This document shows, one piece after another, positions 51,788 through 60,292 of a DNA stretch of 64,000 nt; the stretch's first letter is position 1, and each line of letters opens with the position of its first letter. The position numbers and the translations under genes are program-made. The notes beneath the pieces are model-generated. The model was not told the DNA's origin and made no database searches. It saw only the letters and a list, made by a program, of their open reading frames with translations. The stretch covers positions 186,001 to 250,000 of the forward strand of contig JAFRMX010000023.1 of NCBI GenBank assembly GCA_017430455.1, read 5' to 3'. This DNA is from Oscillospiraceae bacterium (GTDB taxonomy: Bacteria > Bacillota > Clostridia > Oscillospirales > Oscillospiraceae).

Positions 51788-52819
51788 TTATACTCCCAGC
51801 GTGCCGCGGTCATACTGAAACAGCGTCTCGTTGATCTCGAATATGTCATAGTTCCCAAGTTCTATGAAGCATTTTACTATTACATCTGTCAGATCATAAT
51901 CTGTAAATGTATATCCTGCGACGTTTAACAGTCTGTCTGCATCCATAAGCGGAAGACCGAGCGCGATTATCAGACACAGCACAGTCTCCTTCGAGGGGTG
52001 ATATGTCTTATCTCCTTTTATCTTGGAAAATGTCTGTTTGCTGATATTCGCCTTTTTATAACACTCCACATCAGTCATCCCGCTGTCATCTATATACTTA
52101 AAAAGAGTATCGCGAAATCCTGCATCTTCTTTGTGCTTTATTTTGATCAGCTCCCCGATATCCTCCGGGGGCATCGGCGAAGCAAAAGCATAGCTCGCTT
52201 CAGTTTTATATTCCGCGTCTTTATCAAAGAGCGCCTGGGAATAAAACGGAGCATTGTCTCCCCGAATTTCATGTCTTCTTCTTTTTCGGGAATATACATA
52301 GTTGTCATCTATGTAGCTCTCAACCGCAGAAAAGAGCTTACGGCTGATCTCATACGAAGTTTTATCGAAAACGCAGAGAAATACCTCCATCTCGTTTTCC
52401 ATAAGAAAAGCAGTTATTGCGGATACCGCGATCTGCATCACCTGATCTTTGGGAAACCCGTATGTTCCGGCAGAGATAAGCGGCAAGGCCGTTCTTTTGC
52501 AATCGAGCTCCGCAGCCTTTTGCAGGGCAACGGTGTAGGCCTCTTCCAGAAGTTCCCTTTCTCCCCGGTCTCCGCCAGTGTATACCGGCCCGATCACATG
52601 AATAATATACTTTGCATCCAGATCATAGGCTCCTGTTGCTATCGCCCGTCCGACTTCAAGCGGAACCTTTGTGCTGCATTCTTCGTCAAGCCCTTTGCCT
52701 GCTGCATGATGTATCGCGTAGTCAACACCGCTGTATCCTATCATTATCGAATTGGTCGTGTTGACCAGAGCATCTGCATGTACCGATGTTATGTCTTCCC
52801 GTATTATTTTAAACGGCAT
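51788..52819 (-). CDS. Macro domain protein with C-terminal helix-turn-helix
   Basis: A 343-residue fusion. Residues about 1-150 are a canonical macro domain: REDITSVHADALVNTTNS, GYSGVDYAIHHAAGKGLDEEC, AIATGAYDLDAKYIIHVIGPVY and ALPLISAGTYGFP, fit to bind or hydrolyse ADP-ribose derivatives. A basic stretch RKRRRHE lies near 190. Residues about 240-310 form an XRE-like helix-turn-helix (MTDVECYKKANISKQTFSKIKGDKTYHPSKETVLCLIIALGL). It may couple ADP-ribose or NAD+ metabolite sensing to DNA binding; that is inference. AGGGTG precedes the ATG. Confidence 0.82.
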   Translation of the reverse strand: MPFKIIREDITSVHADALVNTTNSIMIGYSGVDYAIHHAAGKGLDEECSTKVPLEVGRAIATGAYDLDAKYIIHVIGPVYTGGDRGERELLEEAYTVALQKAAELDCKRTALPLISAGTYGFPKDQVMQIAVSAITAFLMENEMEVFLCVFDKTSYEISRKLFSAVESYIDDNYVYSRKRRRHEIRGDNAPFYSQALFDKDAEYKTEASYAFASPMPPEDIGELIKIKHKEDAGFRDTLFKYIDDSGMTDVECYKKANISKQTFSKIKGDKTYHPSKETVLCLIIALGLPLMDADRLLNVAGYTFTDYDLTDVIVKCFIELGNYDIFEINETLFQYDRGTLGV

Positions 52820-52927
52820 ACTGTCACCCTTTTTCTGTCTTTATTATTTCACTTGAACTGTTGTGCGGTTGCCGGACATTTCCGGGTATCCGATTTTTAT
52901 TATATCACATTCGGGCTCAAATTAAAG

Positions 52928-52952
52928 AAGCCGCTCCCAAAGGGAACGGCTT
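52928..52952 (-). terminator. Hairpin after the SLOG gene
   Basis: AAGCCG-TCCC pairs with GGGA-CGGCTT (52928-52938 and 52942-52952). The one mismatched position is C-A on the plus strand, which becomes a G-U wobble in the minus-strand RNA. The downstream T-run on the minus strand is modest (TTCTTTAAT). It probably ends the nfnA-nfnB-SLOG transcript. Confidence 0.6.
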
Positions 52953-52974
52953 TTTAAAAAATGCTTTGTTTATC

Positions 52975-53436
52975 TCAGATATAGATAACTTCTTTTCCAA
53001 GCGAGACGGCATAGTTTATCGTATATTCGGTTCCTCCCGGAATGCCTTCGTAGAAGGCAAGAACTCGCGAAGAGTTATTGACCATCCACTGATCTCTGGA
53101 TATATATACGAACCGGTAATACTTCTCTGAGGTGTAATGGACCTCATCCGCCTCGGAAATGATCCTCCGGTAAATATCGCGCCATGAGGAAGGCCACCTG
53201 TCCGCCACATTCCTGTAAGGAACTGCAGCTACAAGCTCGAGATCGCTTCTGCCGGAGGCTTTCAAGTCAAGCACTGCCTCACCGGCCCAGAGATCTACTC
53301 CTCTGGCCATCCCGGTTATAAAACGTGTATATCCTTCGGAAACGGATCTGTCTATTGCCGCCTTGAGCCTATCCCTGACCTCAGTTTCCGTGGCGCTAAG
53401 CTTATCCGGCCTGTGTCCGGTAAAACAGAGAGTCAC
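52975..53436 (-). CDS. SLOG-family (DUF1273/YpsA-like) protein
   Basis: A 153-residue Rossmann-like protein: TLCFTGHRPDKLSA at the start, FITGMARGVDLWAGEAVLDLK, LELVAAVPYRN, a DQWMVNNSSRVLAFYEG segment and GGTEYTINYAVSLGKEV at the end. These are the nucleotide-binding features of the SLOG superfamily. Members bind nucleotides or related signals; function here is unknown. The start is GTG 53436, which overlaps the nfnB stop as GTGA, so it is translated together with the Nfn pair. No other SLOG-associated effector is nearby. Confidence 0.82.
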   Translation of the reverse strand: MTLCFTGHRPDKLSATETEVRDRLKAAIDRSVSEGYTRFITGMARGVDLWAGEAVLDLKASGRSDLELVAAVPYRNVADRWPSSWRDIYRRIISEADEVHYTSEKYYRFVYISRDQWMVNNSSRVLAFYEGIPGGTEYTINYAVSLGKEVIYI

Positions 53437-54827
53437 TTCTTCGCTTTAATGTATTCGTCAATGGACTTCGCGCCGGTCTTGCCTGCACCCATAGCCATTA
53501 TGACGGTAGCAGATCCTGTAACGGCATCTCCTCCTGCAAAGACCCCCTCGCGTGCTGTCTTCCCGTTGTCATCGGCTTCGATGCCGCCCTTGCGTGTAAA
53601 TGTAAGTCCCTCAGTAGTATTCTTTATGAGCGGATTCGGTGAGGTGCCTATCGCTATTATTACCGTATCGACATCGAGAACCCAGTTGCTGCCTTCAACA
53701 GCCACAGGTTTTCTGCGCCCCTTCTCGTCGGGCTCGCCGAGTTCCTGGCGAATAAGCTCTATACCTGTCACATGTCCGTTTTCGTCCCCGTGGATCGCGC
53801 AGGGGTTATTGAGAAGATTGAATTCTATTCCCTCAGCCTCAGCATGCTCGACTTCCTCCTTGCGGGCAGGCAGTTCATCCCTGCCGCGCCGGTAAGTGAT
53901 ATAAACATGCTCTGCTCCGAGCCTCTTTGCTACTCTTGCAGCGTCCATTGCGACATTGCCCGCACCGACGACCGCCACACGGCTGAATTTCTTTATAGGC
54001 GTGTCGTAGTCTTCTCTGTAGGCCTTCATGAGGTTCGTACGGGTCAGAATCTCGTTTGCGCTGTATACGCCGAGAAGATTCTCTCCGGGAATGTGCAGGA
54101 ACTGCGGGAGTCCTGCTCCGGAGCCGATGAACACTGCTTCATATCCTTCGGACTCAAAGAGCTCATCGACAGTGATCGATTTGCCAATGATGGCGTCAGT
54201 AATTATTTTGACTCCCATCGCCTTGAGGTTATCTATTTCTGCCGCAACTATTTCCTTGGGAAGACGGAATTGCGGGATCCCGTAGACCAGAACGCCGCCC
54301 GCTTTATGAAGGCTTTCGTATATGGTAACATCATAGCCGAGCTTTCTCAGATCTCCTGCGCAAGTGAGCCCTGAAGGTCCGGAACCGATGACAGCGACCT
54401 TATGACCGTTGGATTCGGGAACTTTGATCTCTTCCTTTTCTTCCCTGTTCATATGCCGGTCGGCAACAAAGCGTTCGAGTCTTCCTATTCCGACGCTCTC
54501 GCCTTTTATGCCCCTTACGCACTTGCTCTCGCACTGTTTTTCCTGAGGACATACCCTTCCGCAGACAGCTGGAAGCGAGTTGGTGCTCTTTATAATCTCG
54601 TAGGCAGCGTCATAGTCGCCTTCATTTACTTTAGCTATAAACTCGGGGATCCTCACCTGTACGGGACAGCCCTGGCGGCAGTGAGGATCTCTGCAATTGA
54701 GACACCTCTTTGCCTCTGCTCTGGCAAGTTCCTCGGTATAGCCGAGAGCGACCTCGTCAAAGTTGCACGCTCTTTCGACCGGATCCTGTTCGGGCATCGG
54801 GTTTTTCGTTAAACTCATATCAGCCAT
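53433..54827 (-). CDS. nfnB: NfnB-like subunit (GltA-type flavoprotein) of NADH-dependent ferredoxin:NADP+ oxidoreductase
   Basis: A 464-residue protein homologous to the small subunit of glutamate synthase. Two [4Fe-4S]-binding cysteine groups lie near the N-terminus (CLNCRDPHCRQGCP and CGRVCPQEKQCESKC). FAD-binding VIGSGPSGLTCAGDL and NADPH-binding VVGAGNVAMDAARVAKRLG follow, then FAGGDAVTG. Because it is coupled to an NfnA-like gene and no GltB is present, NfnB is the better name than GltA. The start is ATG 54827 with GGGAGG about 9 bases upstream; it overlaps the nfnA stop by 8 bases. Confidence 0.88.
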   Translation of the reverse strand: MADMSLTKNPMPEQDPVERACNFDEVALGYTEELARAEAKRCLNCRDPHCRQGCPVQVRIPEFIAKVNEGDYDAAYEIIKSTNSLPAVCGRVCPQEKQCESKCVRGIKGESVGIGRLERFVADRHMNREEKEEIKVPESNGHKVAVIGSGPSGLTCAGDLRKLGYDVTIYESLHKAGGVLVYGIPQFRLPKEIVAAEIDNLKAMGVKIITDAIIGKSITVDELFESEGYEAVFIGSGAGLPQFLHIPGENLLGVYSANEILTRTNLMKAYREDYDTPIKKFSRVAVVGAGNVAMDAARVAKRLGAEHVYITYRRGRDELPARKEEVEHAEAEGIEFNLLNNPCAIHGDENGHVTGIELIRQELGEPDEKGRRKPVAVEGSNWVLDVDTVIIAIGTSPNPLIKNTTEGLTFTRKGGIEADDNGKTAREGVFAGGDAVTGSATVIMAMGAGKTGAKSIDEYIKAKK

Positions 54828-55692
54828 TGCGTACACCTCCCGTCAGATTGCAGATGTGCTTTGCCGCCTCGTCCTGTTCATCTTTGTAAAACGCGCTTCT
54901 CTTTATAAGGGAATCAAAATCGACCTCATGCGCATCAAAATCCGGTCCGTCAACACAGGCGAACTTAGTCTCTCCGCCGACTATAACGCGGCAACAGCCG
55001 CACATGCCGGTACCGTCTACCATGATCGGGTCAAGAGATATAATGGTCTTTATCCCGTAAGGTCTGGTAACATCAGCGAGGAATTTCATCATGATATCCG
55101 GCCCGATGGCGATTACTCTGTCGAACTGGGCTTTGCCGGAGGCAATATTGGCTTCAATCTCTTGCTTGAGGAATACCGTCGTGAAACCTTTTTCGCCATA
55201 GGATCCGTCATCCGTGCACATGATAAGCTTATCTGAAGCTGCAGCAAGCTCCTCCTTCAGAATGACGATATCAGCGCTTCTGAAGCCGGCTATAAAGGTG
55301 ACTTCTATACCCTTTTCGTGCATCTCCTTGGCTATAGGATACGCAATAGCGCAGCCTACTCCTCCTCCGACAACGCAGACCTTTTTAAGTCCTTCCATTT
55401 CCGTGGCTTTGCCGAGCGGTCCTACAAAGTCTGCGACACAATCGCCCTCGTTCAGGGTGTGAAGCATCTTTGTTGTACGTCCTGCAGCCTGAACCATGAC
55501 TGTAACAGTTCCCTTCTCGCGGTCATATCCGGCCACTGAAACGGGCACTCTCTCGCCCTGCTCATCGAGCCTGAAAATGACAAACTGGCCCGCCCGGGCA
55601 TGCTTTGCCACAAGAGGGGCCTCGATTTCGAAAAGGCAGATAGTTTTTGCGTCGTTCAGGAATCTCTTGGTTACGACTTTAAACACTTTCAT
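54820..55692 (-). CDS. nfnA: NfnA-like subunit (FAD/NAD, [2Fe-2S]) of NADH-dependent ferredoxin:NADP+ oxidoreductase
   Basis: A 290-residue ferredoxin-reductase-type protein. N-terminal FAD-binding beta barrel (RAGQFVIFRLDEQGERVPVS), NAD-binding VCVVGGGVGCAIAYPIAKEM, then a C-terminal [2Fe-2S] cysteine cluster in GTGMCGCCRVIVGGETKFACVDGP. With NfnB it forms the flavin-bifurcating complex described in Clostridium kluyveri, which couples NADH and reduced ferredoxin to NADPH formation. It could alternatively be annotated as sulfide dehydrogenase subunit B. A strong promoter lies upstream. Confidence 0.88.
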   Translation of the reverse strand: MKVFKVVTKRFLNDAKTICLFEIEAPLVAKHARAGQFVIFRLDEQGERVPVSVAGYDREKGTVTVMVQAAGRTTKMLHTLNEGDCVADFVGPLGKATEMEGLKKVCVVGGGVGCAIAYPIAKEMHEKGIEVTFIAGFRSADIVILKEELAAASDKLIMCTDDGSYGEKGFTTVFLKQEIEANIASGKAQFDRVIAIGPDIMMKFLADVTRPYGIKTIISLDPIMVDGTGMCGCCRVIVGGETKFACVDGPDFDAHEVDFDSLIKRSAFYKDEQDEAAKHICNLTGGVRNG

Positions 55693-55727
55693 TACCTTCT
55701 TTTTTATATTTTTTATTCCTTTTGTAA

Positions 55728-55756
55728 ATTATACTATATCATCTGTTTTAATTCAA
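55728..55756 (-). promoter_or_regulatory. Sigma-A-type promoter of nfnA-nfnB
   Basis: On the minus strand TTGAAT (55756-55751) and TATAAT (55733-55728) are 17 bases apart, about 36 bases before the nfnA start. Confidence 0.7.
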
Positions 55757-55770
55757 TAAACACGAAATAA

Positions 55771-55804
55771 AAAAAACAGAGCGGATCCCGCCGCTCTGTT
55801 TTTT
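55771..55804. terminator. Strong terminator between murC and nfnA
   Basis: AAAAAACAGAGCGG (55771-55784) pairs perfectly with CCGCTCTGTTTTTT (55791-55804) around ATCCCG. It lies 116 bases past the murC stop and should separate murC from nfnA. The A/T-rich 116 bases between hold no gene I can support. Confidence 0.85.
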
Positions 55805-55920
55805 TATATTGATTGAGGACACAATGAAAAAGATAAAACTGCTACTTGCAATTATTAATATAACCGCCAATTGTTTCATAATTAAGCAATAAAATGTTAC
55901 AGAATTATTAAGTGCACAAA

Positions 55921-57297
55921 TTATTTCAAAAGATCCTCACCAATTTTGTACACATTGCCGGCACCGACCGTGAGTATGATGTCTCCAGGCTGGACTGTCT
56001 TTCTCAACGCCTGTTCAAGTTCTTCAAAAGTCGGGTAGAATCTGGCCCCTGTCACCTTTTCCGCCAGATCTTCACTGGAGATGCCTATCGTATTCTGTTC
56101 CCTTGCCGCATATATTTCCGCTAAAAGCACCACATCGGGACGTCTGAGCTGTTCGACAAATCTGTCAAACAGCGCAGCAGTTCTGGAATATGTATGCGGC
56201 TGAAAGACGAGAACAGTCCTCTTGTAGTTGAGTTTCTCGACAGCGTCGAGCAGGGCCTTGACTTCTCCCGGATGATGGGCGTAGTCGTCATAGACATCGG
56301 CGCCTTCGAATTTCCCTTTAAACTCGAATCTCCTGCCCGCTCCGTTGAAGCCTGCAAGCCCGTATTTGACGGCGTTGGGCTTGGCTCCGACACAGATCGC
56401 TGCAGCAGTCGCCGCAAGAGCGTTTTTCACGTTGTGGAGGCCGGGGACATGCAAAGTCACATCCGTAAACTTTTTCCCCTTGTAATAGATGTTGAATTTT
56501 GAATTCGTGCCCTTGAAAATGATCTTATCGGCATATACGTCCGCCTCCGGAGTCAGTCCGAAGGTGACGATCTTTCTGTCTATGTTTTTAACTGCTTCAT
56601 GAACACTGGGTTCGTCATTGTTTATGACAACAAATCCGCCGTTTTTCGGAGTATGAAGTGCAAATTTTCTGAAGGATTTCTGAAGATCTTTGAGATCCTT
56701 GAAGTAATCCAGATGATCCTCCTCAATATTCAGTATTACGGCGACAGTCGGATGAAAATTAAGGAAGGAATTATAGTACTCGCAGGCCTCTATAATAATG
56801 GTGTTGCCTTTGCCTACCCTGTGGCCGGAATTCGTCCCGAGAAGAGGCAGGGTCCCTCCAATCATGACTGTAGGATCCTTCTCCGCCGCCATCATAATAT
56901 GGGTTGTCATGGAAGTGGTCGTAGTCTTACCATGGGTCCCGGAAATGCATATAGCATTCTCGTAGTCTTTGGAGATCGCGCCCCAGGCCTCGGACCTCTC
57001 AAAAACAGGTATCCCGAGTTCCCTGGCTGCTACTATCTCCGGGTTCTCGTCATGCACTGCGGCTGTCCTTACAAGGAAATCAAGATCCTTGCTTATGTTC
57101 TCAGGCCTGTGGCCGATATTGACATGTATGCCCATGTCCATCAGATGAGTCACATTGCCGCTCAAATTCATGTCGCTTCCGGAAACATTGATTCCCATGC
57201 TGAACAGTACTTCCGCGAGTGAGGACATGCTGACTCCGCCAATACCCACAAGATATCCGTTTCTTCCGGGAGACATATAATTTTCAAAATCTGCCAT
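55921..57297 (-). CDS. murC: UDP-N-acetylmuramate--L-alanine ligase
   Basis: A 458-residue Mur ligase that adds L-Ala to UDP-MurNAc. The N-terminal Rossmann part has NGYLVGIGGVSMSSLAEVLFSMGINVSGSD. The P-loop is ICISGTHGKTTTTSM, followed by IIIEACEYYNSFLNFHP and LNIEEDHLDYF. The ligase tail has VYDDYAHHPGEVKALLDAV and VFQPHTYSR. I start it at ATG 57297; a TTG at 57312 is in frame. It is a single gene whose promoter overlaps the start of the divergent cca gene. Confidence 0.94.
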   Translation of the reverse strand: MADFENYMSPGRNGYLVGIGGVSMSSLAEVLFSMGINVSGSDMNLSGNVTHLMDMGIHVNIGHRPENISKDLDFLVRTAAVHDENPEIVAARELGIPVFERSEAWGAISKDYENAICISGTHGKTTTTSMTTHIMMAAEKDPTVMIGGTLPLLGTNSGHRVGKGNTIIIEACEYYNSFLNFHPTVAVILNIEEDHLDYFKDLKDLQKSFRKFALHTPKNGGFVVINNDEPSVHEAVKNIDRKIVTFGLTPEADVYADKIIFKGTNSKFNIYYKGKKFTDVTLHVPGLHNVKNALAATAAAICVGAKPNAVKYGLAGFNGAGRRFEFKGKFEGADVYDDYAHHPGEVKALLDAVEKLNYKRTVLVFQPHTYSRTAALFDRFVEQLRRPDVVLLAEIYAAREQNTIGISSEDLAEKVTGARFYPTFEELEQALRKTVQPGDIILTVGAGNVYKIGEDLLK

Positions 57298-57333
57298 AAT
57301 ATTTTCTGCCAATTCACAAATTAAGAATAAAGT

Positions 57334-57368
57334 GGTATTATTATAATACCGTGGATAATTCTTTTCAA
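57334..57368. promoter_or_regulatory. Overlapping divergent -10 boxes in a perfect palindrome (murC/cca)
   Basis: GGTATTAT (57334-57341), centre T, ATAATACC (57343-57350) form a perfect dyad. It contains TATAAT on both strands. On the minus strand TTGAAA (57368-57363) is 17 bases from TATAAT (57345-57340), a good murC promoter whose -35 lies inside cca. On the plus strand TATAAT (57342-57347) is 3 bases before the cca GTG, without a good -35. Confidence 0.6.
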
Positions 57369-58580
57369 GGAAAACAGAATAATGCCCGAAAAGCCGTTAC
57401 GCCTCCGAAGTATGTAAAGCAGGTGCTTATCGATCTTCAGGCACACGGTTATAAAGCTTATCTGGTCGGCGGGTGCTGCAGGGACATGCTTCTCGGAGTC
57501 ACTCCAAACGACTGGGATATCTGTACTTCAGCATTACCCGAAGAGATATGCTCAGTTTTTGACAGCACCGTTCTTACCGGTGCAAAACACGGGACTGTTA
57601 CGGTCATCATCGGCTCTCACAGAGTGGAGGTGACCACCTTCCGTCTTGAAAATACATATTCGGATCACCGGCATCCGGATAATGTCATGTTTGTAGCCGA
57701 TCTTACGGAAGATCTCAAACGCCGCGATTTCACAATGAATGCCATCGCAATTCCGCCCGACGGATATGTTTCCGATCCGTTCGGCGGAAGGGACGACATC
57801 AGAAACAGGCTGATCCGCTGCGTGGGAAATCCCGAAGAGAGGTTTGAGGAGGACGCTTTGAGAATGTTCAGAGCGCTCCGTTTTTCTGCCAGACTCGGCT
57901 TCGACATCGAGGAAAAAACATATTCGGCCATAGCGAAGAAGGCAGTCCTCGCCTCTGAACTTGCACCCGAGAGGATACACGATGAGCTGGAGAAAATACT
58001 GCTGACCAACAGAGCGGAGATCATAGCCGATGCAGTCAGCCTCGGGCTTCTGGACCGGTTTATCGAAAGCCGCGATGTCTGCAGGGAAAAGCTGAAACTG
58101 CTTTCCACCATTCCGAGAAAACAGCTGATGAGGTGGTCTGCTCTCTGCAGCGTACTGATAAGCTCCGGGTGCATTACGGACACAAAGATATTTCTCGGAT
58201 CACTCCGCTCGGACAGACGGACCCTCTCGCTCTGCAATACAGCCCAGAAGATACTTGAAGGCCCGATTCCGGGAAATCCGGTCGAATGGAAAAAGCTCCT
58301 GAGCCGGTACGGACGAGATGCCGTTTCATGTGCTTCATGCGGTTTTGACATAGTCTCGGGATCGGAGTCCAGAGCGGAACTGAGGAAAGTGCTTAAAAGC
58401 GGAGAGCCCTACTCAATGGCAGACCTTGCCTTAAACGGAGACGATCTCCTGGCCATGGGATACAGAGGAAAAGAACTTGGAAACATGCTTGGATTTCTTC
58501 TTGATTACATTATTTCGTTTCCCGATTACAACAAAAAAGATATTCTCATTTCACTGGTTCAAGGGATAAGCGATGATTGA
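57351..58580 (+). CDS. cca: CCA tRNA nucleotidyltransferase
   Basis: A 409-residue class II CCA-adding enzyme. HGYKAYLVGGCCRDMLLG (about 32-49), NDWDICTSALPEEI (metal Asp pair DxD), HGTVTVIIGSHRVEVTTFR, LKRRDFTMNAIAI and RFEEDALRMFRALRFSARLGF are all present. A helical tail with an incomplete HD-like region follows. The only start before conserved sequence is GTG 57351, which has no Shine-Dalgarno and sits within the murC promoter, so the true 5' end is uncertain. It overlaps the DUF2156 gene by 8 bases. Confidence 0.9.
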   Translation: MDNSFQGKQNNARKAVTPPKYVKQVLIDLQAHGYKAYLVGGCCRDMLLGVTPNDWDICTSALPEEICSVFDSTVLTGAKHGTVTVIIGSHRVEVTTFRLENTYSDHRHPDNVMFVADLTEDLKRRDFTMNAIAIPPDGYVSDPFGGRDDIRNRLIRCVGNPEERFEEDALRMFRALRFSARLGFDIEEKTYSAIAKKAVLASELAPERIHDELEKILLTNRAEIIADAVSLGLLDRFIESRDVCREKLKLLSTIPRKQLMRWSALCSVLISSGCITDTKIFLGSLRSDRRTLSLCNTAQKILEGPIPGNPVEWKKLLSRYGRDAVSCASCGFDIVSGSESRAELRKVLKSGEPYSMADLALNGDDLLAMGYRGKELGNMLGFLLDYIISFPDYNKKDILISLVQGISDD

Positions 58581-59472
58581 ACTGACACCTATAGGATTTG
58601 AACATAAAGAAAGATGTGACGATGCGGTTTTTGCCGAAAACAGCCCCAGTGCCGATTTCTGCTTCGGAAATCTTTTCATATGGCAAAATGCATTCTGCAC
58701 AAGATCCGGATTTATCGGGCAGCGAATGATATCAAGGCACTGCCTCGGAGGCAAGAGCGCGTACGCTTTTCCGATCGGTTCCGGGGATCTGAAGGAAGCT
58801 GTTCTGGCTGAGGAGATGCTTGCCAAAGCCAATAACGAGAACTTTGTCATATCATATGTGACCGAAGAGCAGAAAGCACAACTCGAAGAAGCCTTCCCGG
58901 GCAAATTCGATTTCAGGGAGACTCCTGAGATAAGCGATTATATATACGATATTGAAAAGCTCTGCACCTATTCCGGCAAAGCGCTGCACGGGAAGAAAAA
59001 CCACTGCAACCGCTTTGAGGCCGAGCATGACTGGCATTTTGAACCGCTTACGCCCCATCTGATACCTTACTGTGCCGAGATGTACAACAGCTGGGAAAAG
59101 GCACACTCCGACAACTTCAACGCCATGATGGGCTTTGAAGTGGATGTAATCGACAAGAGCTTTATTTTCTTTGACAGGCTCGGTTTTGACGGAGGCGTTC
59201 TCTTTGCGGACGGAGAAATAATGGGTTTCACTATCGGTGAAAAATGCTCGAATGATACATATGACGTCCATATAGAAAAATCCCGTGCAGATGTTAACGG
59301 AGCATACCCCATGGTCTGCAGGGAGTTTTCCAGAATGATAAGATCGAAATATCCGGAGATCAGATATATTAACCGGGAAGATGATATGGGACTTGAATCG
59401 CTGAGGAAATCTAAGGAAAGCTACAAGCCGGAGTTCATGGTGAAAAAATATGTTGCTGTACCGGGAATATAA
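58573..59472 (+). CDS. DUF2156 protein (phosphatidylglycerol lysyltransferase C-terminal-like)
   Basis: A 299-residue soluble protein with a GNAT-like fold of the DUF2156 family. SADFCFGNLFIWQNAF near residue 30, HGKKNHCNRFEAEHDWHFEPL (about 138-158) and a strand-rich end DGEIMGFTIGEKCSNDTYDVHIEKSRADVNGAYPMVCREFSRMI are typical. In MprF this domain transfers aminoacyl groups from tRNA to lipid; free-standing members have unknown acceptors. Context after cca, and before a GNAT gene with a 23-base overlap, suggests a coexpressed set. Confidence 0.82.
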   Translation: MIELTPIGFEHKERCDDAVFAENSPSADFCFGNLFIWQNAFCTRSGFIGQRMISRHCLGGKSAYAFPIGSGDLKEAVLAEEMLAKANNENFVISYVTEEQKAQLEEAFPGKFDFRETPEISDYIYDIEKLCTYSGKALHGKKNHCNRFEAEHDWHFEPLTPHLIPYCAEMYNSWEKAHSDNFNAMMGFEVDVIDKSFIFFDRLGFDGGVLFADGEIMGFTIGEKCSNDTYDVHIEKSRADVNGAYPMVCREFSRMIRSKYPEIRYINREDDMGLESLRKSKESYKPEFMVKKYVAVPGI

Positions 59473-60271
59473 TGAAAATGACATAAGCGCTATGACCTCC
59501 ATCTGGACCTCCGTATTCGGAGACGGAGAATCCTTCGTCAGGCGCTTCATACACGGTCTTAAGGACTACGGTACCGCCGTTGTTGCTGAAGAAAACGGAA
59601 CCTTGCTCGGCTGCGCATATGTCATAAGAGGCCAGGAACTGGTTTTCCCAGACGTAAATGAGGATCACGGGATCCCTATCGCCTATGTTTACGCCGTAGC
59701 TGTGTCTGAAGAAGCAAGAGGCAGGGGCATCGGCAGAGATCTGTGCAAAAAAACTCTGGAGTTCGGCAGCATAGACGGGGATAAAAATGTTATCTTCGCC
59801 ACATTGCCGGCTGAGGATCGGCTTTATTCTTTTTACAGGGATACTCTGGGCACGGAAAATATTCTCATGCGTCAGAAAAAAGAAGTCTCTTCCCCGATCA
59901 AGGGCATGTGTATGCGCATGAGCTCCACCGAATACATGCTCTGGCGTGAGAATTTTCTCAGGGACACGGTCCACGTCAGACTCTCAAACCACCTCCTTGA
60001 ACAGCAGAAGCTGCTTCTTGAAAGCTATGGCGGGGGCTTTTATCTGAACGAATACGGCTTCGCGGCGTGCTGCATAGAAGACGGAGTCTGCATAATAAAG
60101 GAGCTTCTCTGCAGAAACGAGGAGCTTTCGGTGAAGTGTGCAAACATGCTAGCGGCAGAGCTCGGCTGCAGCAAGGCTGTATATTATACGATGTCTGATA
60201 CCGGGGAAAAATACGCGGTTCTGAACGCAAAGATTCCACCCGTTACCGAGTGGAATCTTACTCTTGACTGA
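59450..60271 (+). CDS. GNAT family N-acetyltransferase with C-terminal extension
   Basis: A 273-residue protein. The N-terminal half is a GNAT domain: YREYNENDISAMTSIWTSVFGD, YVYAVAVSEEARGRGIGRDLCKK (acetyl-CoA loop R/QxxGxG/A as ARGRGIG) and ATLPAEDRLYSFYRDTLGT. The second half (about 150-273) resembles another, degenerate acyltransferase-like domain with LNEYGFAACCIEDG. The substrate is unknown. The ATG lies inside the end of the DUF2156 gene, so translation is probably coupled. Confidence 0.82.
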   Translation: MLLYREYNENDISAMTSIWTSVFGDGESFVRRFIHGLKDYGTAVVAEENGTLLGCAYVIRGQELVFPDVNEDHGIPIAYVYAVAVSEEARGRGIGRDLCKKTLEFGSIDGDKNVIFATLPAEDRLYSFYRDTLGTENILMRQKKEVSSPIKGMCMRMSSTEYMLWRENFLRDTVHVRLSNHLLEQQKLLLESYGGGFYLNEYGFAACCIEDGVCIIKELLCRNEELSVKCANMLAAELGCSKAVYYTMSDTGEKYAVLNAKIPPVTEWNLTLD

Positions 60272-60292
60272 AAACAGTTTATTCTTTTTCTG

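Noticed and set aside
55823..55891. A 22-codon plus-strand frame after the murC/nfnA terminator
   Set aside because: A/T-rich, weak ribosome site, no promoter, no recognisable peptide.
57381..57416. An 11-codon frame inside the start of cca with AAGGA upstream
   Set aside because: Considered as a leader peptide for cca, but it lies within the conserved coding frame and spacing to the AAGGA is long.
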